From assembly GCF_019334315.1 (NCBI RefSeq), contig NZ_JAHWGL010000052.1, positions 1 through 34,120 on the forward strand: 34,120 nucleotides of DNA. Reading direction: 5' to 3'. This document shows, in pieces, positions 15,345-25,792 of this stretch. The stretch comes from Hymenobacter profundi (lineage in GTDB: Bacteria; Bacteroidota; Bacteroidia; Cytophagales; Hymenobacteraceae). The number at the start of each line of letters is the position of its first letter. The first letter of the stretch is position 1. Made by a program: the position numbers and the translations under genes. The notes below the pieces were generated by a model. That model did not search any database. It had not been told where the DNA came from and worked only from the letters and a program-made list of their open reading frames with translations.

Positions 15345-17570
15345 TTATCGTCCGGCTGTGCGCGGGTCGGGCTTGGGCTGCATCTGGTAGTCGTGGGGCG
15401 GGGTGGCGCCGGCTAGGTTCTGCACGAAGTAGTCCCAACGGCGGCGCGTCATGTAAGGCGAGTCCTGGCCGTAGCCGTGGGTAGCGTTCGGGAAGATGAC
15501 CAGGTCGTAGCTCTTGTTGGCTTTGGTGAGGGCATCTACCACCAGCAGCGTGTTGTAGGGCGGCACGTTGTTGTCCATCATGCCGTGAGCCAGCATTAAC
15601 TTGCCTTTCAGGTTTTTAGCCGATACGGCGTTGGCCTGGTTGTCGTAGTTGGAAGCGCCGTTGTCCTGAGCCGTGAGCAGGCCAATGTACCGCTCGCCCC
15701 AGTCGTCCTCGTAGTTGCGGTTTTCGTGGTTGCCCGACTCGGAGATGCCTACTTTGAAGAAATCGGGGTAGCGGAACATGGCCGCGGCCGTGGCATAGCC
15801 GCCCCCCGAGTGCCCCCAGATGCCCACCCGGTCCAGGTCGAGGTAGGGGTATTTCTGAGCCAGCTGCTTGATGCCGGCTACCTGGTCGGAGAGGGTGTTT
15901 TCGGCCATGTTGCCGTAGCAGGCATCGTGGTAGCTCTTGGAACGCAGCGGGTTGCAGCTGCCTTCTAGCACCACTACCACAAAGCCCAGTTCGGCCAGCG
16001 CCTGGTTGTCGCCGCGCGCCGCCAAAAACGACCAACTACCCACGCTGCCGCCCTGCGGACCAGGATAGATGTAGTCGATAACCGGGTACTTCCGGCTGGG
16101 GTCCAGCTTGGTGGGCGTGAACAGGAGGCCGTGTAGGTCCAGCTGTCCATCGTGGCTTTTCACCAAGATGGGGGTAGGGGCTTTCCAACCGGTGGCCACG
16201 AGGCGCGAAATGTCGGTCTTCTCCAGCGTCAGGAGCAGCTTGCCGTCCAAGTTGCGCAGCACGCTCACGGGCGGCACGTCGGGCTGGGAGTAGGTATCAA
16301 CGAAGTAGCGGCCTGAGGGCGAAAACTCGATGCGGTGGTTGCCTTTTTCGGGGGTGAGTAGCGTGAGGCCCTTGCCGTCTAGGCCAATGCGGTAGAGGTG
16401 GGTGAAGTAGGGGTTGCCTGGCTCCCGCCCATCGGCCAGGAAGTAGAGCTGGCGCTTCTGCTCGTCTATCTTTACCAGCTGCGTTACCACCCAGTTGCCC
16501 TTGGTAATCTGGTGTTTAACTTTGCCGGTGGTGGCGTCGTAGAGGTAAAGGTGGCCCCAGTCGTCGCGCTCCGAATACCAGATGATTTCCTTCGATTTCG
16601 GCAGGTAGGCCCAGTTAATGGCGCCCTGGCCCGACTCGTACTGGGTGGCTACCTTCTCCTCGAACACCTCCCGTACGGCGCCCGTTTGCGTGTCGGCAAT
16701 GCGGAACTTCTCCTCCTTGTGGTCGCGCGAGGTCGAGACGAAGGCCAACTGCTTGGCATCGGCGCTCCAGTCCACATCGTCGAAGGTGCCGCTGCTGGAA
16801 ATGTCGTCGGAGAGGGTGCCGCGGTGCGGATCGGGCGGAAGTTGCAGGCGCACCACCTTGGCCGGGTTCACCTCCACAATCACCCGCTCAATGGTGATAA
16901 TGTCCTTGTCGCCGGGTAGGGGATATTTCCAGCTTTTCAGGGTAGGGTGGCCTACGTTGGTGGTCACCAGATACATGTCGCCTACCTTGCGCTGGTCCTG
17001 CTGGAAGGTGGCAATCTTGCGCGAGTCGGGCGACCAGCGCAGCACGGGCCGGTCGCTGCTGCTCCAGCCGGCGTTGTCGGTGGCATAGCCGTAGTCCTTC
17101 TGGCCGTCGGTGGTCAGCTGGGTTTTCTGGTCGGTTTGGGTGTTGCGCACCCACAGGTTATAGTCCTGAATATAGGCCGCCAGCCGCCCGTCCGGCGACA
17201 CCACCTCATTGCGGTCATTGGGGTTGCTTTGGGCCTTTGCCGGGGTAGGCGCCACGGGCGGGGTAGCACTGACAGTGCGCGTCTTGCGGGCCGGGTCTAC
17301 CAGCACGTACTCGCTACCCTGCGCCGTGAGCGTGCGGTACCAAAACCGGTCGTTGTCGAGCCAGTTAAGTTGGCCCAGGGTGTGGTCGATGAGCGGCTGG
17401 GTATTGTAGCTCATAAACTGCTCGGCGCGGGCGTAGTCCTGCGCTGTGACGGTGGTGGGCTGCTGCTGCGCCTGAGCGGCGGCGGAGACGAAGCACGCCG
17501 CCAAAGCAAGAGGTAAAAAATGGCCGCGCCTGAAACTGAGCAAGTGAGAAATAGGGTTGAGGTTGGGCAT
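15345..17570 (-). CDS. Secreted S9 family prolyl peptidase (DPP IV-like)
   Basis: 741 aa. A signal peptide (Arg-Arg, then hydrophobic stretch LPLALAACFVSAAAQA) predicts export. Residues about 60-500 form the beta-propeller domain of the DPP IV N-terminal region; the rest is the alpha/beta-hydrolase domain. The catalytic triad can be placed: Ser588 in GHSGGGYA, Asp666 in MMDNNVPP and His698 in NATHGYGQ. DPP IV usually has a Glu-Glu pair near a DW(V/I)YE motif that anchors the substrate N-terminus; the matching region here reads GQGAINWAYLPKSKE, without the pair, so strict dipeptidyl specificity is uncertain. Likely role is uptake-related peptide trimming in the periplasm. Divergent from gcvP. 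Confidence 0.9.
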   Translation of the reverse strand: MPNLNPISHLLSFRRGHFLPLALAACFVSAAAQAQQQPTTVTAQDYARAEQFMSYNTQPLIDHTLGQLNWLDNDRFWYRTLTAQGSEYVLVDPARKTRTVSATPPVAPTPAKAQSNPNDRNEVVSPDGRLAAYIQDYNLWVRNTQTDQKTQLTTDGQKDYGYATDNAGWSSSDRPVLRWSPDSRKIATFQQDQRKVGDMYLVTTNVGHPTLKSWKYPLPGDKDIITIERVIVEVNPAKVVRLQLPPDPHRGTLSDDISSSGTFDDVDWSADAKQLAFVSTSRDHKEEKFRIADTQTGAVREVFEEKVATQYESGQGAINWAYLPKSKEIIWYSERDDWGHLYLYDATTGKVKHQITKGNWVVTQLVKIDEQKRQLYFLADGREPGNPYFTHLYRIGLDGKGLTLLTPEKGNHRIEFSPSGRYFVDTYSQPDVPPVSVLRNLDGKLLLTLEKTDISRLVATGWKAPTPILVKSHDGQLDLHGLLFTPTKLDPSRKYPVIDYIYPGPQGGSVGSWSFLAARGDNQALAELGFVVVVLEGSCNPLRSKSYHDACYGNMAENTLSDQVAGIKQLAQKYPYLDLDRVGIWGHSGGGYATAAAMFRYPDFFKVGISESGNHENRNYEDDWGERYIGLLTAQDNGASNYDNQANAVSAKNLKGKLMLAHGMMDNNVPPYNTLLVVDALTKANKSYDLVIFPNATHGYGQDSPYMTRRRWDYFVQNLAGATPPHDYQMQPKPDPRTAGR

Positions 17571-17679
17571 GAAGGGAAGTAATTCGGTTGCCGGAGTAAG
17601 TTAAGCAGGAGCTAGCAGGTTCGTGTTATGCGACGCAACATGCTGCAACTATATAGGTCTACTCTGCCCCTTTTCGCAC

Positions 17680-17687
17680 TACCTTTG
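17680..17687 (+). promoter_or_regulatory. gcvP -7 promoter box
   Basis: TACCTTTG, an exact match to TAnnTTTG. Transcription from here would begin near 17691 and give a leader of about 45 bases before the ATG at 17737. No glycine riboswitch is visible in that leader. A good -33 TTTG was not seen. Confidence 0.6.
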
Positions 17688-17736
17688 TATAGGCCGATTC
17701 AAAAGCCTTTTCTACCGTCACTTCTACGCTGCTTAC

Positions 17737-20664
<2,928 letters not shown>

Positions 20665-20741
20665 GCTGATAGCTAACGAAGTCGACTTCGCATTGCTACA
20701 CAAAAAGGTGCGTGTAGTTGAGCTTTAGGATTATTGAAAGC

Positions 20742-20778
20742 AAAACCGGCCGACGCTTCTGAAGTGTCGGCCGGTTTT
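20742..20778. terminator. Two-way terminator after gcvP
   Basis: 18-base arms (20742-20759 and 20761-20778, core CCGGCCGAC) with one G-T wobble, flanked by A4 and T4. It lies between gcvP and the convergent lipoprotein gene. Confidence 0.92.
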
Positions 20779-20800
20779 GTTATAAAACGGAGGGTAGGAA

Positions 20801-21115
20801 TTACCATTGCTTCGGGAAGCATGTGCGGTACATATAGCCGGTTACTACCTTGTCGCCGTTGCTCACGCGGGCTTTCACGAAATAAGCATCTACAGAGTCA
20901 ATTACCTGCACCTGCATACCCGATTTGATTTCTGCCAGTTGAGGCGAATCCTTCTTCATGCCATCATATAGGATGCATTCAACGGCAGCCGTGCGCTCAA
21001 CTGGGGCTTTGGAAGCGTGGCTGTTGCCACGGCCATCTTCGCGGGCAGCGTTGCAGCCACCGAGTAGGGTAAGGGCCAATAAGCCTGAAAAGGATACGCG
21101 TACTGTTTTTTTCAT
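20801..21115 (-). CDS. Small SH3-like lipoprotein
   Basis: 104 aa. Signal with lipobox LLGGC (Cys21) and a short spacer rich in Ser, Gly and Ala, followed by a domain from about residue 45 (AVECILYDGMKKDSPQLAEI, MQVQVIDSVDAYFVKARV, VVTGYMYRTCFPKQW) that resembles a bacterial SH3 fold: five short beta strands, and a final strand with Gly-Tyr-x-Tyr. Such domains in lipoproteins often bind peptidoglycan or other proteins, but no ligand can be named here. It has two Cys in the mature part (near residues 47 and 100) that might form a disulfide. Convergent with gcvP; no obvious promoter box upstream. Confidence 0.8.
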   Translation of the reverse strand: MKKTVRVSFSGLLALTLLGGCNAAREDGRGNSHASKAPVERTAAVECILYDGMKKDSPQLAEIKSGMQVQVIDSVDAYFVKARVSNGDKVVTGYMYRTCFPKQW

Positions 21116-21316
21116 GGTAAAGGAAGTATGGTGTAATGCGGAAAAATTTATATTTTATCAACTTCCTCGCCCAGCTTCCTGAGTATAGCAATTTCGATAC
21201 CAGAGGTGCTAACTAACGGGGAACGTTGGCTTTACGTGTGGTGTTTACTCTATACCATCGGCCACCTCGCCACGTTATAGCGAGGGCCTGGTTTCTCCCA
21301 CGTTTTTAACTTTCGT

Positions 21317-21931
21317 ATGAATCGTATATCCCGTTTCCTGAATCGCTCTGCCACGTTGGCGCTGGTGGGCGTTGCTTTGCTGCTAGGCGCTAGCAGCTGC
21401 GCCACCTCTTCCCGGGTAGGCGTCTCCTCCGATTTTGACCACGCCGTGAACTTCCGGGCTTACAAAACCTGGGCGTGGTATCCACAGCAGCCGGTAGATG
21501 CAGAGGGCGGCCCAGCCAAGGGCTACGAGTCGTTCTTGGATCAGCGCCTGCGTACGGCCATCGACCGGGAGCTGACCAACAAAGGCCTGACGCGGGTTGA
21601 GAATAACCCCGACATCTACGTGGCCTACAATGCCAAGGTAGAGGAAAAGCAGTCCGCATCGCCCTACTATAATGGCTTGGGTTACCCCTACTATGGTTAT
21701 GGCATGTATGGTGGCCTATATGGCAGGGGCTACGCGCCTATGAGCCAGTATGCGGCCGGCACAGTCATCATCGACTTAGTAGATGCCAAGCGCAAAGAGC
21801 TGGCGTGGCGCGGTTCGGGCCAGGCTCAGATAGATAACAACCACTCTATCTCGGAGCAGGAAGTGTACCGAATCGTGAACGGCATCATGGGCGTGTACCC
21901 GCCTTCCGATCAGGCGCAAGCCCGTCGCTAA
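21317..21931 (+). CDS. DUF4136 lipoprotein
   Basis: 204 aa. A signal with lipobox ASSC (Cys28) is followed by the DUF4136 pattern: DFDHAVNFRAYKTWAWYPQ, LDQRLRTAIDRELTNKGLTRVENNPDIYVAYNAKVEEK, a Gly/Tyr-rich insertion (YYNGLGYPYYGYGMYGG, about residues 115-140), then GTVIIDLVDAKRKELAWRGSGQAQI and the closing VYRIVNGIMGVYPP. The family is common in Bacteroidota and Proteobacteria, of unknown role, and probably sits at the outer membrane. A -7-like TAACTTTC lies directly before the ATG. The gene ends at a good terminator. Confidence 0.93.
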   Translation: MNRISRFLNRSATLALVGVALLLGASSCATSSRVGVSSDFDHAVNFRAYKTWAWYPQQPVDAEGGPAKGYESFLDQRLRTAIDRELTNKGLTRVENNPDIYVAYNAKVEEKQSASPYYNGLGYPYYGYGMYGGLYGRGYAPMSQYAAGTVIIDLVDAKRKELAWRGSGQAQIDNNHSISEQEVYRIVNGIMGVYPPSDQAQARR

Positions 21932-21952
21932 GCTTCTTCTCGATTAAATAGA

Positions 21953-21985
21953 AAACCCCGCTAACATCGTGTTAGCGGGGTTTCT
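21953..21985. terminator. Two-way terminator between DUF4136 and lipA genes
   Basis: AAACCCCGCTAACA (21953-21966), loop TCG, TGTTAGCGGGGTTT (21970-21983), a perfect 14-base stem with T-rich sequence after it. Convergent genes on both sides. Confidence 0.95.
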
Positions 21986-21989
21986 TTAT

Positions 21990-22022
21990 GCATATACATC
22001 ATGCCTCGCATGATGTATATGC
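21990..22022. repeat. Perfect palindrome beside the terminator
   Basis: GCATATACATCATGC (21990-22004), spacer CTC, GCATGATGTATATGC (22008-22022): a perfect 15-base inverted repeat. It lies between the terminator at 21953-21985 and the end of lipA at 22031, so it is a second hairpin in tandem. It has no T-run of its own and is AT-rich, unlike the terminators here, so its purpose is unclear (protein site, transcript-end protection or repeat). Confidence 0.8.
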
Positions 22023-22030
22023 AGGCTGCC

Positions 22031-22933
22031 CTAGATCGGCACGTTTACGTGGCGCTCGGCGTGGTAGGAGCTGCGCACCAATGGGCCGCTTTCCACGTAT
22101 TTCAGACCACGACGCAGACCTTCTTCGCGGTAGTGAGCAAAGAGGTCGGGGTGAATGAATTCGGCTACCTCTAGGTGGCGCTTGGTGGGTTGTAGGTACT
22201 GACCCAGGGTTAGAATGTCGAGGCCGTTGGCTACAAGGTCATCCATGGCTTGGTACATCTCTTCCTTCTTCTCGCCTAAGCCCAGCATGATGCCCGACTT
22301 GGTGCGGTGCCCAGCGGCTTTCGTCCGGCGGATTTGCTCCAGCGAACGGTCGTACTTGGCTTGTGGGCGCACGAGGCGGTAGAGGCTGCCCACGGTTTCT
22401 ACGTTGTGCGAAATCACTTCCTGTCCGCCCGAAATCATGACGTCCAGCGCTTCCCAGTTGGCTTTCACGTCGGGAATAAGCGTTTCGATGGTAGTGGTAG
22501 GAGAAAGCTGCTTGATGCGCACCACCGTCTCGTGCCAGATACTGGCGCCGCGGTCCTTCAACTCGTCGCGGTTTACGGAAGTAATTACGGCGTGCTTTAC
22601 ACCCATCGTCAGGATGGCTTCGGCTACGCGGCGGGGCTCGTCGGTATCGTACTCGTTGGGGCGGCCAGTGGCCACGGCACAGAACGAGCACGAACGTGTA
22701 CAGATGTTGCCCAGAATCATGAAGGTAGCAGTGCCCGCACCCCAGCACTCGCCCATGTTGGGGCAATTGCCGCTTTCGCAGATGGTGTGCAGCTTGTTTT
22801 CGTCTACCAGCTTGCGCACCCGGGCGTACTCGGGGCCTACGGGCAGCTTCACGCGCAGCCAATCGGGCTTGCGGGGCCGGGCCGGTGCAACGGCTTCCGG
22901 CTGTATTACGGGTAGTAGCAGCAGATCATCCAT
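22031..22933 (-). CDS. lipA: Lipoyl synthase
   Basis: 300 aa from the ATG at 22933. Inserts two sulfurs into the octanoyl chain on carrier proteins to make the lipoyl cofactor. Both iron-sulfur sites are visible: the auxiliary cluster CX4CX5C (Cys52, Cys57, Cys63) and the radical SAM CX3CX2C (Cys78, Cys82, Cys85, within CTRSCSFC), and the C-terminal RSSYHAERH supplies the serine ligand. The frame runs 8 codons further to an ATG at 22957, but that ATG sits in the spacer of a strong promoter, so I prefer the shorter protein. The neighbouring octanoyl transferase gene lipB is not seen. Related context: an E1 gene and gcvP, both feeding lipoyl-dependent complexes, are within about 8 kb. Confidence 0.97.
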   Translation of the reverse strand: MDDLLLLPVIQPEAVAPARPRKPDWLRVKLPVGPEYARVRKLVDENKLHTICESGNCPNMGECWGAGTATFMILGNICTRSCSFCAVATGRPNEYDTDEPRRVAEAILTMGVKHAVITSVNRDELKDRGASIWHETVVRIKQLSPTTTIETLIPDVKANWEALDVMISGGQEVISHNVETVGSLYRLVRPQAKYDRSLEQIRRTKAAGHRTKSGIMLGLGEKKEEMYQAMDDLVANGLDILTLGQYLQPTKRHLEVAEFIHPDLFAHYREEGLRRGLKYVESGPLVRSSYHAERHVNVPI

Positions 22934-22939
22934 AGATAA

Positions 22940-22969
22940 CAAAGATACGCAGCGCATGGCTTACACAAA
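22940..22969 (-). promoter_or_regulatory. lipA promoter with -33 and -7 boxes
   Basis: On the minus strand TTTG (22969-22966), an 18-base spacer, then TATCTTTG (22947-22940), the best full match to the Bacteroidota consensus in the window. Six bases separate the -7 box from the ATG at 22933, so the mRNA would be nearly leaderless. Confidence 0.7.
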
Positions 22970-23025
22970 GATGGCAGCCAATAGCGACGCTAGGTTTCCT
23001 TCACAACCATTAGCTGCGGAGAAAA

Positions 23026-23085
23026 GTTGAGGGCCTGAAAAGACAACAGGGTAGGGTTGAGGGCCTGAAAAGACAACAGGGTAGG
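23026..23085. repeat. Tandem duplication of a 30-bp unit
   Basis: Two exact, adjacent copies of a 30-base unit beginning GTTGAGGGCCTGAAAAGACA (23026-23055 and 23056-23085). The second copy ends immediately before the stop codon of the barrel gene at 23086 (minus strand), so the duplication starts at the base after the stop in the reading sense. The exact identity suggests a recent slippage or duplication event. Confidence 0.95.
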
Positions 23086-23967
23086 CTAGCTGCGGTGCCC
23101 GAGGTAGATGGTGAGGTACACCGAGGGGTAGAACTGCTTGTTGAGCTTGGAGCTGGGCACGTTGTTGTCGCGCAGAATCTCTACGCGCTTGGTGTACATC
23201 TCCAACAGAAAGCCAGTTTCCACGCCGGCTACCGCGTCGCGGTAGCGGCCGTACTCAAAGCTGAGCGCCCCGCGTAGGTGCGCGCCTACCGTGGGCTTAA
23301 TTTCGCTGGCACCCCGGAACAGCGGGGCCCGGTCGATGGGCGTTTGGGCGTTATTGGGGTCGTATTGCGCCTCGCGTATGTCCTGGGAAGCGCCGGGTAT
23401 CGGATTGCCGTTGCCATCGCGCAGGGTGTAATCGTAATACACATAGTAAGGCATGAGCAGCCCGATAGACGGGCCGGCACTAGCCAGCGCATTTACCTGT
23501 ACGCCCGACTCAGCCGCTTTCCGGAAGATAACGCGCTGCAAACCCACAGAAGGCCGCAGCACATAGAAATAATTGGTCTTGCCCGGCACATAGGAACCGC
23601 CGGTGTAAGGATTGATGAATTTATCTTCTTTCTGTCCTTTCACTTCCACTGCCTCTAGGCTCCAGAAGCGCAGCCAGTCCTGCGACAGCACTTTGGAGGA
23701 ACGAAAGTGCACTCCGCCAATCAAACCGCCCTGAGTATTGAAGTTGACGCCGTACACCATTTCCTTACGGTAGGAAGGGTCGTCGCCGCTGCCGGCGGCG
23801 CTCTGTGCGCTGGCAGCGCCGGTAGCGGCCAGTAGCAGCGCCAGGGTAGAAAAACCAGAAGCCAGTAAAGTTCGCACGGCAGGCAAAGAAGCTAAGGGCG
23901 AGGAGATTCGAACAGAAAACGACCGCTCCGAGGCAGCCTGATCGAAAGTACGTAAATTTGTTGTCAT
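23086..23967 (-). CDS. Outer-membrane beta-barrel protein
   Basis: 293 aa as drawn. A long N-terminal region (residues 1-30, polar) precedes a standard signal peptide (RTLLASGFSTLALLLAATGAASAQ), so translation may really begin later, for example at the GTG that encodes residue 31. The mature protein has alternating aromatic beta strands (YGVNFNTQGGLIGGVHFRSS, SLEAVEVKGQKED, YFYVLRPSVGLQRVIFRK) and ends with an aromatic/hydrophobic strand (FYPSVYLTIYLGHRS), as expected of an outer-membrane barrel. I do not recognise a named family. It is divergent from the OsmC gene with only 23 bp between their start codons. Confidence 0.78.
   Translation of the reverse strand: MTTNLRTFDQAASERSFSVRISSPLASLPAVRTLLASGFSTLALLLAATGAASAQSAAGSGDDPSYRKEMVYGVNFNTQGGLIGGVHFRSSKVLSQDWLRFWSLEAVEVKGQKEDKFINPYTGGSYVPGKTNYFYVLRPSVGLQRVIFRKAAESGVQVNALASAGPSIGLLMPYYVYYDYTLRDGNGNPIPGASQDIREAQYDPNNAQTPIDRAPLFRGASEIKPTVGAHLRGALSFEYGRYRDAVAGVETGFLLEMYTKRVEILRDNNVPSSKLNKQFYPSVYLTIYLGHRS
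23953..23960 (+). promoter_or_regulatory. -7 box of the OsmC gene, inside the divergent gene's start
   Basis: TAAATTTG, an exact TAnnTTTG match, lying in the first codons of the oppositely oriented barrel gene. Transcription would begin near 23965 and give a leader of about 25 bases before the OsmC ATG at 23991. Confidence 0.55.
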
Positions 23968-23990
23968 TGTCCTGCCAAATTTCTGATTCT

Positions 23991-24395
23991 ATGAGCACTG
24001 CCAGCGCCCGCTATACCGGCCAACTGCGTACCGAGGCTACGCACAACGCTTCCGGTAACACGATTATTACCGATGCGCCCGTAGACAACCACGGCCGGGG
24101 CGAGGCCTTTTCGCCCACTGATCTGGTGGCGGCTTCGCTGGGTGCCTGCATGATGACCATTATGGGCATCGTAGCCGAGCGCCACCAGCTGGACCTCACC
24201 AGCGTTACGTACGACGTGACCAAGCACATGGCCGCCGAGCCGCGCCGCATCCGGCAAATCGACGTGCAGTTTCACCTGCCTGCCAGCCTACCCGAAAAGG
24301 AGCGCGCCCTACTAGAGCGTGCCGCCCACACCTGCCCCGTAGCGCTTAGCCTGAACCCGGAAATCAAGCAGGAAGTTTCGTTCCTGTATGAGTAG
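23991..24395 (+). CDS. OsmC family peroxiredoxin-like protein
   Basis: 134 aa from the ATG at 23991; the 11 extra upstream codons overlap the divergent gene start. The OsmC fold is visible: RGEAFSPTDLVAASLGACMMTIMG with Cys53, and AAHTCPVALSLNPEI with Cys115, the two redox-active cysteines of organic hydroperoxide-reducing OsmC/Ohr proteins. The SPTDLVAASLGAC wording favours the OsmC/YhfA side over Ohr. It probably reduces fatty acid or organic peroxides in the cytoplasm. The two genes in the next cluster on the minus strand include YtxJ, another thiol-redox protein. Confidence 0.93.
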   Translation: MSTASARYTGQLRTEATHNASGNTIITDAPVDNHGRGEAFSPTDLVAASLGACMMTIMGIVAERHQLDLTSVTYDVTKHMAAEPRRIRQIDVQFHLPASLPEKERALLERAAHTCPVALSLNPEIKQEVSFLYE

Positions 24396-24443
24396 GGAAG
24401 TGGTGAAATAGTGAGTTTGTGAAGTTGTGAATAAAGAGTGCAT

Positions 24444-24543
24444 GTCATCCTGAGCGGAGCGAAGGACCTTCTCACACCTGAACGACTGACATAATAACAT
24501 CTCGTTCTATCGTGAAAAGGTCCTTCGCTCCGCTCAGGATGAC
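24444..24543. repeat. REP-like hairpin repeat, copy 2 (best preserved)
   Basis: Perfect 27-bp inverted arms at 24444-24470 and 24517-24543 (arm starts GTCATCCTGAGCGGAGCGAA), with 46 bases between. The arm shares the core GTCATYCYGAGCG...AGCGA with the copies at 12999 and 25793. It lies between convergent OsmC and YtxJ genes and may also act as a transcript-end structure. Confidence 0.9.
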
Positions 24544-24587
24544 AGATTCTTTTTCACAGCTTCACAACCTCACCACTTCACCTTTTC

Positions 24588-24929
24588 CTATTTCACTAAT
24601 TGCTGCACGTCGCTGAGGCGGATGCCCATGTGTGAAGCGTCGTAGCTGCACTCGCCGTTTTGGATGAGCAGCAGTTGCGGCGACTGGTGCTCTACGCCAA
24701 ACTTCTGAGCTATTTCGTTGGAAATGGGCCGGTAGCGGAGCAGGTCGAGGTAGTAGATGGGGGTGCCATCGAGGCCGGCCGAATCCCACTGGCGCTCAAT
24801 CTTGCCTTTGGCGGCAGCGCTGATGGAGCAAGTAGTGCTATGTTTGAAAACCAAAACCGGATGCTCGTGCGATTCCTGCACGATGTCGGCAAGCTGTTCG
24901 GGTTGGGTGAGGGGTTGCCAGGGAGTCAT
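24588..24929 (-). CDS. ytxJ: Bacillithiol system redox-active protein YtxJ
   Basis: 113 aa. A thioredoxin-like monothiol protein with KHSTTCSISAAAKGKIE around Cys34 and the family-like start MTPWQPLTQPEQLADIV...HPVLVFKHS, matching YtxJ (BrxC), which removes bacillithiol from proteins in organisms that use this thiol. It has a second Cys in ENGECSYD-like sequence near residue 93 (IQNGECSY). Its presence suggests bacillithiol use, as in other Bacteroidota. It begins 19 bp after the preceding minus-strand small protein gene, so co-transcription is likely. Confidence 0.9.
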   Translation of the reverse strand: MTPWQPLTQPEQLADIVQESHEHPVLVFKHSTTCSISAAAKGKIERQWDSAGLDGTPIYYLDLLRYRPISNEIAQKFGVEHQSPQLLLIQNGECSYDASHMGIRLSDVQQLVK

Positions 24930-24948
24930 ACTTCAGAGCGTTTTAGAG

Positions 24949-25248
24949 TTATTTTTTGCGGGTAAGACGTAAGCCGGGGGCCGTTGGTTCGCTGACGCGG
25001 GCTGTGCCGGTGCGGTCAAACCGGTAGTTGTTGCGGCTGTCGTGGGGTAGGGGCGTGCCTGTTTTGCCCCGTTTCAGCGCTTTCGGCGTAACGGCCAAGT
25101 GCGACTCTTTGTACTTAGCCGGGTACTTATACGCGTCGCGCAGGGCGCGGCGGTTTTCGGACCGGTGCTGGGCCGGGGTGGTGTACTCCGTTTGGGCCGA
25201 GGCCGAAGCAGCCAGTAGCAAGGCAGGTAGAAGTAGCAAGAGTTTCAT
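24949..25248 (-). CDS. Small exported basic protein, unknown
   Basis: 99 aa from the ATG at 25248, chosen because the longer frame (13 more codons) only adds non-family sequence before a clean signal peptide, MKLLLLLPALLLAASASAQ. The mature part is strongly basic (many Lys and Arg: HRSENRRALRDAYKY, TPKALKRGKTGTPLPHDSR, LRLTRKK), with no Cys and no membrane segment. I do not recognise the family. It sits 19 bp upstream of ytxJ in the same orientation, and the small lipoprotein gene lies 78 bp further upstream, making a compact three-gene run. Confidence 0.65.
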   Translation of the reverse strand: MKLLLLLPALLLAASASAQTEYTTPAQHRSENRRALRDAYKYPAKYKESHLAVTPKALKRGKTGTPLPHDSRNNYRFDRTGTARVSEPTAPGLRLTRKK

Positions 25249-25326
25249 ACCAAAGCATACGGAAAGTGGGAGAGGGTAGCCATACAAAACGGCTTGATTA
25301 TCTGCGAGTCAACAGAAGCGAAGACA

Positions 25327-25656
25327 CTAAAATATGATGCCTAGGAACCGGTATTGCCCTACTTTACGCTTCCGGCTACGGTCGCGTGTTTTCTTTTTCA
25401 GCAGTCCCTGTTTGTCGTAGCTATTGTGCTGGGGCGGCGCGTTTTCTGCCTGGGCCGTGCCCTGGCTGCTGCCATCGGCACTCTGCTCAGCATCAGGAGC
25501 AGATGCTTTCGCCTTTTTCATCTTGGGCTGCGGCGGACCTGTGGGGTCGGAAATATGGTAGCGGTGACAGCCCGTTTGGGCTAAAAGCAGCCAGCCGCTC
25601 AACAGCACGAGCAGTACCAACCGCAAACACTTTATAGGCCGAGTAGAGAAAAACAT
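25327..25656 (-). CDS. Small lipoprotein with basic tail, unknown
   Basis: 109 aa from the ATG at 25656 (the frame's first codon is a TTG two codons earlier). Hydrophobic signal ending in a lipobox-like AQTGC (Cys near residue 30), so a lipoprotein is likely. After this comes a disordered Ser/Ala/Gln/Asp-rich part (KASAPDAEQSADGSSQGTAQ) and a Lys/Arg-rich C-terminus (LLKKKTRDRSRKRKVGQYRF). Function unknown; the basic tail could bind LPS or nucleic acid, which is a guess. First gene of the run with the exported basic protein and ytxJ. Confidence 0.65.
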   Translation of the reverse strand: MFFSTRPIKCLRLVLLVLLSGWLLLAQTGCHRYHISDPTGPPQPKMKKAKASAPDAEQSADGSSQGTAQAENAPPQHNSYDKQGLLKKKTRDRSRKRKVGQYRFLGIIF

Positions 25657-25792
25657 AGGCAACGGGTTGATGCAATGAGAATAGAACCTTGCCCAGAAAT
25701 CAAGCCAATAACGCTACTATGGTAGAATTAAAGCAGGAGGAAGTAACGCAAAAATAGGTTTTGTATGGAGCCTTTAAACGCTCTAAAATGAG

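Noticed and set aside
17623..17736. Longer start for gcvP
   Set aside because: The extra residues have no family similarity and would begin upstream of the promoter box at 17680.
17690..17736. Glycine riboswitch before gcvP
   Set aside because: The predicted leader is only about 45 bases, too short, and no riboswitch-like stems were found.
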